Source: DASTCZ01 sp035308165 (lineage in GTDB: Bacteria; Acidobacteriota; Terriglobia; Acidiferrales; UBA7541). From it: 64,000 bases of DNA. Each line of letters begins with the position of its first letter. Positions within the stretch are counted from its first letter, which is position 1. The position numbers and the translations under genes are program-made. The notes beneath the pieces were generated by a model that searched no databases, was not told where the DNA came from, and worked only from the letters and a program-made list of their open reading frames with translations. Positions 8,895 to 17,144 of this stretch are shown here, piece by piece. Location: contig DATGHC010000060.1 in NCBI GenBank assembly GCA_035308165.1, positions 4,706 through 68,705 on the forward strand. Reading direction: 5' to 3'.

Positions 8895-9563
8895 TTATTG
8901 AGCAGGGTGCGCCGCGGGGCGGCGGCGGGCTTTGAGGGTGATGTTGAGCTCGTCGTTGCGGATGTTGGTGAAACGAAGAAGAACGCGGCCCTGATCATCC
9001 AGTGAGATTACGGCGGGAGTGTCGAGCGATGAGAGCATCCAGCCTGCGGGCAACGTGACGAAGTTCAGCGGGCGGCCGAGGGTGCGTTTCCAGACGAGTT
9101 CGTCCTTTTCCATCGTGTAACCGACCGGATCAGTGTAGGTTTCTTCGACGCGAACGCGGATGGATTGGCCTTCCGTGATTGGACGGTCGAGATCGCCCTG
9201 AACGACAACGGAATCGGGATCGGTGGGCTGCGGGTAGTAGCCGAGAGCGTTTACGTCTTTACCCTTCACGGTGTAGGTCTTCAGTTCTTTGCCGGTGTCC
9301 ACGTCGAACATTCTTGAATCGGGCGCGACCTCGCTGCCTTTGCGGACGAAGCTGTGGGCGTATTTCTGGCCCACTCGTGTGATAGTGAAATCGTGGGAGA
9401 TGCGGAACTGGTGAGTGGAGGGATCGAGAAGCCAGTAGGTGATTTCGCGATCCTGCTCGGAGCGATGAAATTGGGCGCGGGCAGTGAGCGGAAGCAGGAC
9501 GAGCGCCGCGAGAATGGCGTACTTCCATGCTGGTGCAAAACTGCTGTGAAGGCGCGGCGTCAT
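8895..9563 (-). CDS. Exported protein of unknown function, paralogue 2 of a tandem pair
   Basis: The protein has 222 residues from the ATG at 9563, which overlaps the stop of the preceding gene in an ATGA. The longer open frame to 9689 only re-reads that gene. The N terminus has a signal peptide (APAWKYAILAALVLLPLTARAQ). The mature part is beta-rich and aligns with the upstream gene product: both have LLDPSTHQFRI / LLPPETHSFAI near the start, a Y-T-D segment in the middle and LPAGW / LPPGW before the last third. I do not recognise the family. The two are probably co-translated and may form a heteromer in the periplasm. The C terminus is basic and proline-rich. Confidence 0.72.
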   Translation of the reverse strand: MTPRLHSSFAPAWKYAILAALVLLPLTARAQFHRSEQDREITYWLLDPSTHQFRISHDFTITRVGQKYAHSFVRKGSEVAPDSRMFDVDTGKELKTYTVKGKDVNALGYYPQPTDPDSVVVQGDLDRPITEGQSIRVRVEETYTDPVGYTMEKDELVWKRTLGRPLNFVTLPAGWMLSSLDTPAVISLDDQGRVLLRFTNIRNDELNITLKARRRPAAHPAQ

Positions 9564-10153
9564 GGAAGCCTCCGCGCGGTGATCTTGACGGGGAGCTGGT
9601 CGTCGCGATCGTTGAGGAAGCTGAGGCTGATGCGCCCGTCGGCGCCCGTGCTGGCGATGGCAGGCGAAGCGCTGGCGATGAGTTCCCACCCAGGCGGGAG
9701 GACAACGACATTTCGTTTGATGCCGAGAGGACGATTGAAAATAAGCAGGCCGTCCTGGAGAAAATAGGAGGGCGCGTCGGTATACGTTTTGAAAATCCGA
9801 ATGCGGGTTTGGCCACCCTTAGGCACGGGGCCGGGCAAAGTGACCTTGAGGAAAAGATCGTCGTCGGCCGCGCGGGAACCAACTTCGCCGGTGGCCTTGG
9901 CGTCCTTGCCGGTCACGGTTTCAAATTTCAAGTCCTGGCCGGTGCTGCGCTCGATGACGCGCTCTTTTGAGGCCGTGGAACCGGGGCGGATGGGATTGAA
10001 AAAGAATTTGGAGCCTTCGCGCGCTACTGTGACGTCGTAAGTTATAGCGAAACTGTGGGTTTCGGGGGGCAGAAGCTCGTACAGAGTGAAATCGTCGGCC
10101 GCAAATGCAGAGGCGCAAGAGAAAAGGACGAATGCTAAGATTGCCCGTCGCAT
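9560..10153 (-). CDS. Exported protein of unknown function, paralogue 1 of a tandem pair
   Basis: The protein has 197 residues with a clear signal peptide (MRRAILAFVLFSCASAFAA). The mature part starts DDFTLYELLPPETHSFAI and is predicted to be mostly beta strands. It resembles the product of the overlapping downstream gene over its whole length, which indicates an old tandem duplication. No catalytic motif or lipobox is visible. The overlap with the downstream start suggests tight co-expression. A structural or binding role in the envelope is possible, but nothing in the sequence shows it. Confidence 0.72.
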   Translation of the reverse strand: MRRAILAFVLFSCASAFAADDFTLYELLPPETHSFAITYDVTVAREGSKFFFNPIRPGSTASKERVIERSTGQDLKFETVTGKDAKATGEVGSRAADDDLFLKVTLPGPVPKGGQTRIRIFKTYTDAPSYFLQDGLLIFNRPLGIKRNVVVLPPGWELIASASPAIASTGADGRISLSFLNDRDDQLPVKITARRLP

Positions 10154-10190
10154 GCTGAGTGAGGCGGAAGTCTAGCATGAAGAAGGCGGA

Positions 10191-11258
10191 TTAAGGCTCT
10201 TTTAAGGCGACAACTCCGATGTTGGCGATGACGGCGCCTTTGGTCATGGAAGGGACGCCACAAACATACAGGACCACGCCAGAAACCGGCGCGTGCGCTT
10301 CCTGGACAATGTGGCCGAAATAATCGGTGACGTAACCGATTTTCATTCCTGCGGAGGCATAGGTGCCTCGATTGACGAGTGGATAGAAGATGCCAGGTTG
10401 GTCGCTGGAAACGGTGACGACTTTTTCGATCCATACGGGGTGCTCGACGAATGGCGCGGCGCCGGGGAGCATTTTCAGGTAGCGCATCACGTTCAAGTTG
10501 CCGTAGACGAGAGCATCCACATCGCCGGGCTCGACGGTGCCGGAGTAGCCTGCCTCGGCGGTGACGGTGGGTTTGTTTCGGGTGAGCGCGGTGTTGCTGA
10601 GATATCTGGAGGCCGCGGGATCGCGCGGGAAATCGGATTGGATGATGATGTGGTTGAGACCAAAGGCCAAAGTCATTTCGCGAGAGACGCGATCCACCTT
10701 ATCATTGCCGCCGACTGTCCAGTAGCTGTACGGGCGCAGATTTTCATCGAGGTCACCGCCGTGGAGGTCGATCAAGTAGTCGCAAGGCTCGACGACTTGC
10801 TTGGTGATGAGGAAGGAGACGCGGTCGGTTTGCGTGCCGTCCATCTTGCCAGGGTAGAAACGATTCATACTCTTGTTGTCGAGAGGGTTGACGTGCGGGA
10901 CTTTCTGCTCGAAGGACAAGATATTGACGAGAGGCACGAGGATTACCGTACCGGAGACTTGCGCGGGATCAAGCTCGTTGATGAGGCGCTCAACGGCAAT
11001 GATCGAGGCGTATTCGGTGCCGTGAGAGCCGGAAACGATGGCCAGGACCGGGCCGGGCTTCGCGCCGCGAACGACCACAACAGGGATGCGAGTGCCGGCG
11101 TCGACTCCGGCGGGAACTTCGATGTAGCCATTTACTTTCTGACCGGGCGCGGCGGTGGCGGTGCCTACGGTGAAACTGGATTGCTGAGCGAGAACGGATG
11201 GCGCGAGAATGAGCAGCGACAAGGCCATGGACGGCAAGTTTCGGCGAAGCATTAACAT
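10191..11258 (-). CDS. Exported succinylglutamate desuccinylase/aspartoacylase-family zinc hydrolase
   Basis: The protein has 355 residues and starts at ATG 11258, with AGGAGG 5 bases upstream. It begins with a signal peptide (up to VLAQQSS). The M14-like AstE/AspA fold is recognised from GSHGTEYAS (zinc His and Glu), NPLDNKSMNRFYPG (the substrate-binding NR segment) and IDLHGGDLDE (third metal ligand region). Members remove an acyl or amino-acid group from N-acyl amino acids or related amides. Export sets this protein apart from the cytoplasmic AstE, and its substrate cannot be deduced. It lies 37 bases upstream of the exported pair at 9560-10153 on the same strand, so it may be co-transcribed with it. 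Confidence 0.85.
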   Translation of the reverse strand: MLMLRRNLPSMALSLLILAPSVLAQQSSFTVGTATAAPGQKVNGYIEVPAGVDAGTRIPVVVVRGAKPGPVLAIVSGSHGTEYASIIAVERLINELDPAQVSGTVILVPLVNILSFEQKVPHVNPLDNKSMNRFYPGKMDGTQTDRVSFLITKQVVEPCDYLIDLHGGDLDENLRPYSYWTVGGNDKVDRVSREMTLAFGLNHIIIQSDFPRDPAASRYLSNTALTRNKPTVTAEAGYSGTVEPGDVDALVYGNLNVMRYLKMLPGAAPFVEHPVWIEKVVTVSSDQPGIFYPLVNRGTYASAGMKIGYVTDYFGHIVQEAHAPVSGVVLYVCGVPSMTKGAVIANIGVVALKEP

Positions 11259-11422
11259 GTGTCCTCCTCGGGATTTGCGCGAAGGCTAGCGTGGAGGCGT
11301 CGCGCGTGTCAACCAAGGATTGAGAACAAAATGAGATTCTGATTCGTTGGCTGGGTGAGGCGCCAAACTCGAATGGGCGATTGGTTCGAAATGGCAAGCT
11401 GAGAAATCTGGAGGGCAGGACA

Positions 11423-12361
11423 ATGACAGAAGAAATAGTCGAAAAGAGTTTTGCCAGGCGATGGCAAGGAGTGCTGGTTGCTGGATTAGTGATTGTGTTG
11501 GCGGCGGGGTCGCTGATGCTCACTCCGGTGAGGAATGTGGCAAGGAGGTTTCTGGATTCATTGCGAATGCAAAAGGTGCAGGCTGTAAACGTGGATCTAT
11601 CGAGTTTTGTGGGGCCGAACGCGAATCACACGGTGCAAGAGATGGTTTCGCAGATGATCTCCGACAAGGTGGCGACGACAGTCAACGAACCGAATCAGGC
11701 CGCGGATACGCCTGCTATGGCCGCTCAATTGGCGGGATTTCCAGTGAAGTTGTTTAGCGGGAAGAAAGATGCTCCGAAGTTGGAGGTCGCGGGGGCACAC
11801 GCAATGAATATGACCGTGGATCGCGCCCGGTTGCAGGCGATTCTTAACGAGGCGGGACGTCCGGATTTGGTATTGCCATCGTCGCTGGATGGCGCGACTT
11901 TCGCGGTGCAACTTTCACGGAGAGTGCAGGCGCAATACGGGAACTGTCCCACGCGAGGAGGAAGCACGGATGGAGTCTCGACACCGCCGCCCGCTTCGAC
12001 GGAGTACAGCACCTGCGTAGTGCTGAGCCAGGGACCCAGTCCTGTGGTAAATGTGCCGAATGGATTGGATGTTGGAGCACTCGCGGAAATTGGGCTGGAA
12101 CTTGCAGGGATGAGTCCAAACCAGGCGCAGGAGTTTCTCCACACCGTGGATTGGAAGACGACGTTGGGAATGTCACTGCCGCGATTCATGCGGTCGTACG
12201 AGGCGGTGGAAATCAATGGGGTGCGCGGAACGTTGCTGAACACAGCGGGGCGGCGCGGGCCGACGTACACGCTGGTGTGGGCCAAGAATGGGATGGTGTA
12301 CTCGATTACGGGATTTGGGAATTCTGGCGAAGCGGTGACACTTGCGGACTCGCTGAATTAA
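11423..12361 (+). CDS. Membrane-anchored protein with DUF4367-like C terminus
   Basis: The protein has 312 residues from the ATG at 11423, preceded by a GGAGGGCAGG ribosome binding site. The frame to 11381 is unlikely. A single transmembrane helix lies at about residues 14-36, with a short cytoplasmic tail before it and a large outer domain after. The last 60 residues (VEINGVRGTLL...YTLVWAKNGMVYSITG) have the pattern of DUF4367-like domains found on anti-sigma-type or lipoprotein-sensor proteins. It is followed within about 20 bases by an ABC transporter ATPase and permease, so the three form an operon. A sensing or accessory role for that exporter is plausible. No sigma factor lies next to it. 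Confidence 0.65.
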   Translation: MTEEIVEKSFARRWQGVLVAGLVIVLAAGSLMLTPVRNVARRFLDSLRMQKVQAVNVDLSSFVGPNANHTVQEMVSQMISDKVATTVNEPNQAADTPAMAAQLAGFPVKLFSGKKDAPKLEVAGAHAMNMTVDRARLQAILNEAGRPDLVLPSSLDGATFAVQLSRRVQAQYGNCPTRGGSTDGVSTPPPASTEYSTCVVLSQGPSPVVNVPNGLDVGALAEIGLELAGMSPNQAQEFLHTVDWKTTLGMSLPRFMRSYEAVEINGVRGTLLNTAGRRGPTYTLVWAKNGMVYSITGFGNSGEAVTLADSLN

Positions 12362-12376
12362 GTTTCGGAGAGACCT

Positions 12377-13303
12377 CTGGACGATTCTGAGAATTACGCG
12401 ATTCAAACGCAAGACTTGCGCAAGGTGTATGCCAACAAGGTTGCAGTGCGCAATCTTTCGCTGAACGTGCGCCGCGGAAAAATATTTGGTTTTCTGGGCC
12501 CGAACGGAGCGGGGAAGAGCACTTCGATCAAGATGCTGCTGGGGCTGGTGAAGCCGAGCGCTGGGCAGGCGTTTGTCCTGGGGGCGCCTTCAAGCGATGT
12601 AGAAGTACGTCGAAAGATTGGATTTCTGCCCGAGGATTTCCGATTTTATGAATGGCTGACGGCTGCGGAACTGTTGAAGCTCCATGGGCGATTGTGCAGC
12701 GTGCCCGCAAAAAGATTGCGAGACAGGATTCCGGTGCTACTCGACCTCGTGGGGCTAACGCCGCACCGCGACAAGAGGCTGAGTGATTTCTCCAAGGGCA
12801 TGCTCCAGCGGGCCGGATTGGCGCAGGCACTCATCCACGAGCCGGAATTGATTTTTCTGGACGAACCCACTTCGGGGCTTGACCCCATGGGGCGGCGGCT
12901 GGTGCGCGATATTATCCGCAGTCAACGGGACCGAGGGGCAACCGTGTTCCTCAATTCTCATCTGCTGAGCGAGGTGGAGATAACGTGTGACCATGTGGCG
13001 TTTATTAAGGATGGTGAAGTGATTGCCACGCGGGATTTGCAGGCCATGACGGACGGGGAAATCCGGGTTTCGGTGCGGGCGCGAAAGTTGTCCATGAAAA
13101 TTGTGGCGGGGATAACGAGCTGGTGCACCTCAACAAACTTGGAGGGGGAACAGTTGACGCTGACGACGAACTCAGCGGACCGGCTGCCAGATTTGTTGCG
13201 GCACCTGGTTTTGGCGGGCGCGGATGTTTATGAATTCACGCCGGAGAAACTCTCGTTGGAGGATATGTTCGTGCGGATTATGGGCGAGGATCAGGGGTTG
13301 TGA
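12377..13303 (+). CDS. ABC transporter ATP-binding protein (ABC-2 exporter type)
   Basis: This is a complete ABC ATPase: Walker A GPNGAGKS, Q-loop region LPEDFRF, signature FSKGMLQRA (a degenerate form of LSGGQ), Walker B LIFLDEPTSGLDP and H-loop NSHLL. Family proteins start about ten residues before the L-x-K-x-Y segment, but no ATG is available there. A CTG at 12377 with GGAG just upstream would give the expected N terminus. A TTG at 12416 is the other choice and would remove the first strand. The C-terminal 80 residues form the accessory domain seen in ABC-2 exporters. The gene sits between the membrane protein at 11423 and the permease at 13303 and overlaps the latter, so the transporter is probably a dimer of this pair. 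Confidence 0.88.
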   Translation: MDDSENYAIQTQDLRKVYANKVAVRNLSLNVRRGKIFGFLGPNGAGKSTSIKMLLGLVKPSAGQAFVLGAPSSDVEVRRKIGFLPEDFRFYEWLTAAELLKLHGRLCSVPAKRLRDRIPVLLDLVGLTPHRDKRLSDFSKGMLQRAGLAQALIHEPELIFLDEPTSGLDPMGRRLVRDIIRSQRDRGATVFLNSHLLSEVEITCDHVAFIKDGEVIATRDLQAMTDGEIRVSVRARKLSMKIVAGITSWCTSTNLEGEQLTLTTNSADRLPDLLRHLVLAGADVYEFTPEKLSLEDMFVRIMGEDQGL

Positions 13304-14133
13304 TGGGCCTCTGGATCATGGCTGGAATCACATTTCGCGAGGCGGCGCGGAGAAAAATCCTATGGACCGCGCTGATCGCCGGGGCCGGATTTCTGGGCGT
13401 GTACGGCCTGGGGTTGCGCATGCAGATTGCGGAGTTTAATGGCCGCAACGTCGCGCCATTCCTGCGCTATCAGATCCTGAGCAGCATGATGATGATTGGG
13501 CTTTACACCGTGGATTTACTCGCGGTGGTGATGACCATCCTGACCTCCATCGATACGATTTCCGGAGAAATCACATCGGGCACGATTCATGCGATTGCCA
13601 TGAAGCCGATTAGCCGCTGGCAAATACTGATGGGGAAGTGGACAGGGTTCGCGGGAATGATCGCGGGCTACGTGATCATTATGTTCGGCGGGACAATTGC
13701 TGTCGGTTACTGGCTGGGCGGGGTGGCGCCACAGAATCCGATTCGTGGCGGGTTGTTTGTATTGCTGGAATGTCTGCTAGCACTGACGGTGACGCTTATG
13801 TTCGGCACCTGGTTTTCCACGCTGACGAATGGAGTGATTGTGCTGGGTCTGCACGGGCTGGCTTTCATGGGCGGGTGGATGGAGCAAATGAGCGGATTCA
13901 CGCAGAGCACGAAGCTGGTAATGGTGGGTGTGATTTCGAGTTTGATAATGCCGAGCGAGTCGGTGTGGAGGCGAGCGGCCTATGAAATGCAATCGCCGCT
14001 GGCAGGATCGCTGCAGTTCACGCCCTTTGCGGATGTGTCGGTGCCGAGCATGACCATGATTGGATACACGTGCGTTTACCTGATCGTTGCCATGGCCATC
14101 GCGATTTATCATTTCCACTCGCGGGACCTGTAG
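13303..14133 (+). CDS. ABC-2 type transporter permease
   Basis: The protein has 276 residues and about six hydrophobic segments, with the family's typical cytoplasmic elbow (TFREAARRKILWTALIAG) at the N terminus. The ISGEITSGTIHAIAMKPISR segment near residue 88 is characteristic of ABC-2 permeases. The start at ATG 13303 overlaps the ATPase stop as TGATG. A GTG at 13300 would add one residue. It forms the membrane part of the exporter encoded with the preceding ATPase. The substrate is unknown. Nothing resembling drug-resistance or polysaccharide genes lies alongside, and the next gene is the biotin operon. Confidence 0.85.
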   Translation: MGLWIMAGITFREAARRKILWTALIAGAGFLGVYGLGLRMQIAEFNGRNVAPFLRYQILSSMMMIGLYTVDLLAVVMTILTSIDTISGEITSGTIHAIAMKPISRWQILMGKWTGFAGMIAGYVIIMFGGTIAVGYWLGGVAPQNPIRGGLFVLLECLLALTVTLMFGTWFSTLTNGVIVLGLHGLAFMGGWMEQMSGFTQSTKLVMVGVISSLIMPSESVWRRAAYEMQSPLAGSLQFTPFADVSVPSMTMIGYTCVYLIVAMAIAIYHFHSRDL

Positions 14134-14263
14134 AAAACAGTTTTCAATTGCAGAAGACCTTGCGGCGATTCCCTTAGAAAGTGCGCGGGCAGCGGCCAGC
14201 CGGAAGGTTTGTGTCAATTCTGATAGAATCGGCGCTTTAGCGGCACACGAGGTGCTTTTCAAA

Positions 14264-15253
14264 ATGCCTTCTGAAGCATTTGCATCCGCGCGGATTGAGC
14301 CGCGACACGATTGGACGCTCGCTGAAATAGCTGAGATTTATGCATTGCCGCTGCCCGAATTGACGTTTCGCGCCCAGCAAGTTCATCGCGCATTTCATGC
14401 GCCGGACAGGGTGCAGACTTGCCGGTTGCTTTCAATTAAAACGGGAGGCTGCCCGGAAGATTGCGGATATTGCCCGCAGAGCGCGCACTATTCCACTGGA
14501 CTAGAACGCGAATCCTTGATGAATCCCGACACCGTGATTGCCGCGGCGCAGAAGGCACGCGCGGAGGGGGTGACGCGTTTCTGCCTTGGTGCGGCCTGGC
14601 GGGAAGCGCCCGAAGGGCGCGAATTTGAGCAAGTGCTGGAGATGGTTTCGGGGATTGCGGCCGTGGGGCTGGAAGTCTGCTGCACGCTGGGGATGTTGAG
14701 CGAGGATCAGGCGCGGCGACTGGGCCAAGCGGGGCTCACCGCCTACAACCATAATTTGGATACTTCACCGGAATTCTATGGTCAGATTATTACCACGCGC
14801 GTTTACGATGATCGGCTGCGCACACTGCATGCGGTGCGCAAAGCGGGGATAACGGTTTGCTGCGGCGGAATTGTCGGCATGGGGGAATCGGAGCGCGACC
14901 GGCTGGGATTGCTGCATCAGCTGGCAATTCTGAATCCGCATCCGGAGAGTGTGCCCATAAATATGCTGGTGCGCGTGGAGGGCACTCCCCTGGCGGAGCA
15001 GCCGGCGCTTGACCCGCTGGTGCTGGTGCGAATGATGGCCACAGCGCGGATACTGATGCCGCGCTCGATGGTGCGGCTTGCGGCCGGGCGGCAACAACTG
15101 TCGCGCGAGGCCGTGGTGCTCTGCTTTATGGCGGGAGCGAATTCGATTTTTGTAGGGGAGCGGCTGCTGACCACTCCCAATCCCGGGCCGGATGAGGACG
15201 CTCAGTTGCTGGGAGAACTCGGCATGCGGCCAATGGAATCCCATGTCGAATGA
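14264..15253 (+). CDS. bioB: Biotin synthase
   Basis: The protein has 329 residues from the ATG at 14264. The longer frame to 14087 overlaps the permease gene and lacks homology. It is a radical-SAM enzyme that inserts sulfur into dethiobiotin, the last step of biotin synthesis. The [4Fe-4S] cysteines are C63, C67 and C70 in GGCPEDCGYC. The downstream CLGAAWR and EVCCTLGML segments supply the [2Fe-2S] cluster cysteines, and LAAGRQQL contains the cluster arginine. It is the first gene of a bioB-bioF-bioD-bioA run, and its stop overlaps the start of bioF by 11 bases. About 130 bases separate it from the upstream permease gene, where the operon promoter should lie. No repressor site was recognised there. 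Confidence 0.95.
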   Translation: MPSEAFASARIEPRHDWTLAEIAEIYALPLPELTFRAQQVHRAFHAPDRVQTCRLLSIKTGGCPEDCGYCPQSAHYSTGLERESLMNPDTVIAAAQKARAEGVTRFCLGAAWREAPEGREFEQVLEMVSGIAAVGLEVCCTLGMLSEDQARRLGQAGLTAYNHNLDTSPEFYGQIITTRVYDDRLRTLHAVRKAGITVCCGGIVGMGESERDRLGLLHQLAILNPHPESVPINMLVRVEGTPLAEQPALDPLVLVRMMATARILMPRSMVRLAAGRQQLSREAVVLCFMAGANSIFVGERLLTTPNPGPDEDAQLLGELGMRPMESHVE

Positions 15254-16448
15254 AGGTCATCGCAGAAAATCTACTCCATTGAATCAGGCTCTCGAAGCTG
15301 AGTTGGGCGAGCTTGAGGACCTCGACGAACTGCGCTCTCTAGAAGTTCCCACCGGTATCAATCTCTGCTCGAATGATTATCTCGGGCTTTCGACGCATCC
15401 CGCGCTGAAGCAGGCGGTGGTAGAAGGTGTGTCGCGCGCTGAACGCATGGGGTCAACGGGATCGAGGTTGCTTGCGGGGCACGCCCGCGAATGGAATGAG
15501 CTGGAGGAGGAGTTTGCGGCGTTTGCGGGGACCGAGGCCGCGCTTTTCTTCACTTCGGGTTATGCGGCGAACATTGGCCTGCTGACTTCCATTCTCGGGC
15601 GAGGCGACACAGTTTTTTCGGACGCGTCAAACCACGCAAGTTTGATTGATGGCATGAGGCTATCGGGTGCGGAGAAAATCGTGTACGCCCATGGCCGTCT
15701 AGACGCCCTTGAACTGGCGCTGCACGACCGAGTGAGCCAGCCCGGGAGAAAAATAGTAGTTACTGAAAGCGTGTTTGGGATGGAGGGGGATTTAGCGCCG
15801 CTTGCAGAGATTAATGTTCTGGCGAAGCGTTATGGGGCGGAGATGGTGGTGGATGAAGCGCATGCCACGGGCGTGTTTGGCCCCGAGGGGCGCGGGCGCG
15901 TTGCTGAGCTTGATTTGGAGGATGAAGTTTTTGCCGTGGTGCACACTTGCGGGAAGGCGTTGGCGAGCGCCGGCGCATTTGTTTGTGGGAGCGCCACGCT
16001 GAAAAACTACTTAATCAATCGGGCGCGGACATTCTTGTTTACGACGGCACTTCCGCCCTATTTTGCGGCGCAAGTGCGCACCGCACTGAAGTTGGCGCGC
16101 GCAGCGGATGAGGAACGCGCCCGGCTGGCAAAGATTTCCGAGCGGCTGCGCAACGAATTGCAGATGATGGGGTGGGATATTGGCGCGAGCGCATCACAGA
16201 TTATTCCGGTGATGCTGGGAGAGAATGTGGAGGCAGTCCGTGTTGCCTGGGAGCTCGAGCGGAATGGATTCGCGGTGCGCGCCATTCGGCCGCCCACGGT
16301 GCCCACGGGCACTGCCCGATTGCGCCTGTCGCTGACCAGCAAGTTGACGGAGGCGGAGATTGTGAAACTGGCGAGGGTGATGACTATTCTTCGGCAAGAC
16401 GCCGGGGAAGAAGTCGGCCGCCGCACGGCATCCGCAAGTCAGATTTGA
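15243..16448 (+). CDS. bioF: 8-amino-7-oxononanoate synthase
   Basis: The protein has 401 residues and starts at ATG 15243, inside the end of bioB. It is a PLP enzyme of the alpha-oxoamine synthase family that condenses pimeloyl thioester with alanine. Visible signatures are CSNDYLGLSTHP near residue 40, GSTGSRLLAGH near 75, VVDEAHATGVFGPEGRG and the PLP-lysine segment HTCGKALASAG. The length is normal for the family. The C-terminal residues (GEEVGRRTASASQI) are an unremarkable tail. The product is passed to BioA, encoded two genes downstream. Confidence 0.94.
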   Translation: MSNEGHRRKSTPLNQALEAELGELEDLDELRSLEVPTGINLCSNDYLGLSTHPALKQAVVEGVSRAERMGSTGSRLLAGHAREWNELEEEFAAFAGTEAALFFTSGYAANIGLLTSILGRGDTVFSDASNHASLIDGMRLSGAEKIVYAHGRLDALELALHDRVSQPGRKIVVTESVFGMEGDLAPLAEINVLAKRYGAEMVVDEAHATGVFGPEGRGRVAELDLEDEVFAVVHTCGKALASAGAFVCGSATLKNYLINRARTFLFTTALPPYFAAQVRTALKLARAADEERARLAKISERLRNELQMMGWDIGASASQIIPVMLGENVEAVRVAWELERNGFAVRAIRPPTVPTGTARLRLSLTSKLTEAEIVKLARVMTILRQDAGEEVGRRTASASQI

Positions 16449-16484
16449 AGAAATGCCAAACTTGAGAATAACTTGAGCAATCTG

Positions 16485-17144
16485 ATGGCAAGACAATTCT
16501 TTGTTACCGGGACGGACACAGGGGTTGGCAAGACCATGCTCTCGGCGCTGCTTTGCGCGGCGCTCGACGCCTACTACTGGAAGCCAATTCAAACCGGAAC
16601 CGAGCAAGACTCGGACAGCCGCACGGTTGCGGAGATTGCGGAATTGCCGCCGCAGCGAATAATTCCCGAGGCCTATCAATTCGCTCCCGCGGTGTCGCCG
16701 CACCTGGCGTCCCGTTTGGCTGGAAACCGCATCGAGCTCTCGAAGATTCAATTGCCGGCGGCGGCGCGAAATTCGACGCTGATTGTTGAAGGCGCTGGTG
16801 GAGTGATGGTGCCCATCAATGAGCGTGAGTTGATGGTGGACTTGATGCGGCATCTTGCGCTGCCTGTGTTGCTTGCCGCACGAAGTTCGCTGGGGACGAT
16901 CAATCACACGCTGCTTTCACTGGCGGCGCTCCGCGCCGGCGGCGTGAAAGTTGCAGGAGTGGTGATGATTGGCAAGCTCAATGCGGAAAACCTTGAGGCC
17001 ATCGACCACTATGGCGAAGTCCGTGTCCTCGGAGAGATTCCCTGGATGGCGCAATTAAATCGGGCTTCCTTGCTGGAAATTTTCGCCACGCGGTTTGACC
17101 GGGGGTTCTTTGTGCCCGTGGCGAAGCGGGCGGCGGGATCGTGA
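16485..17144 (+). CDS. bioD: Dethiobiotin synthetase
   Basis: The protein has 219 residues from the ATG at 16485. A TTG at 16473 would add four residues. It has the P-loop GTDTGVGKT at residues 7-15, the KPIQTGTEQDSD substrate loop and the EGAGGVMVPINE segment, all typical of BioD. It closes the ureido ring of dethiobiotin using CO2 and ATP. Its stop overlaps the GTG start of bioA (GTGA), so the two are translationally coupled. There is no strong ribosome binding site in front, so translation may depend on bioF read-through. Confidence 0.94.
   Translation: MARQFFVTGTDTGVGKTMLSALLCAALDAYYWKPIQTGTEQDSDSRTVAEIAELPPQRIIPEAYQFAPAVSPHLASRLAGNRIELSKIQLPAAARNSTLIVEGAGGVMVPINERELMVDLMRHLALPVLLAARSSLGTINHTLLSLAALRAGGVKVAGVVMIGKLNAENLEAIDHYGEVRVLGEIPWMAQLNRASLLEIFATRFDRGFFVPVAKRAAGS

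Noticed and set aside
10293..11255. 320-codon plus-strand frame
   Set aside because: Antisense to the aspartoacylase-family gene, which has signal peptide, zinc motifs and a strong ribosome binding site.
14087..14263. 59-residue N-terminal extension of BioB
   Set aside because: Overlaps the permease gene and lacks BioB similarity; ATG at 14264 gives the normal length.
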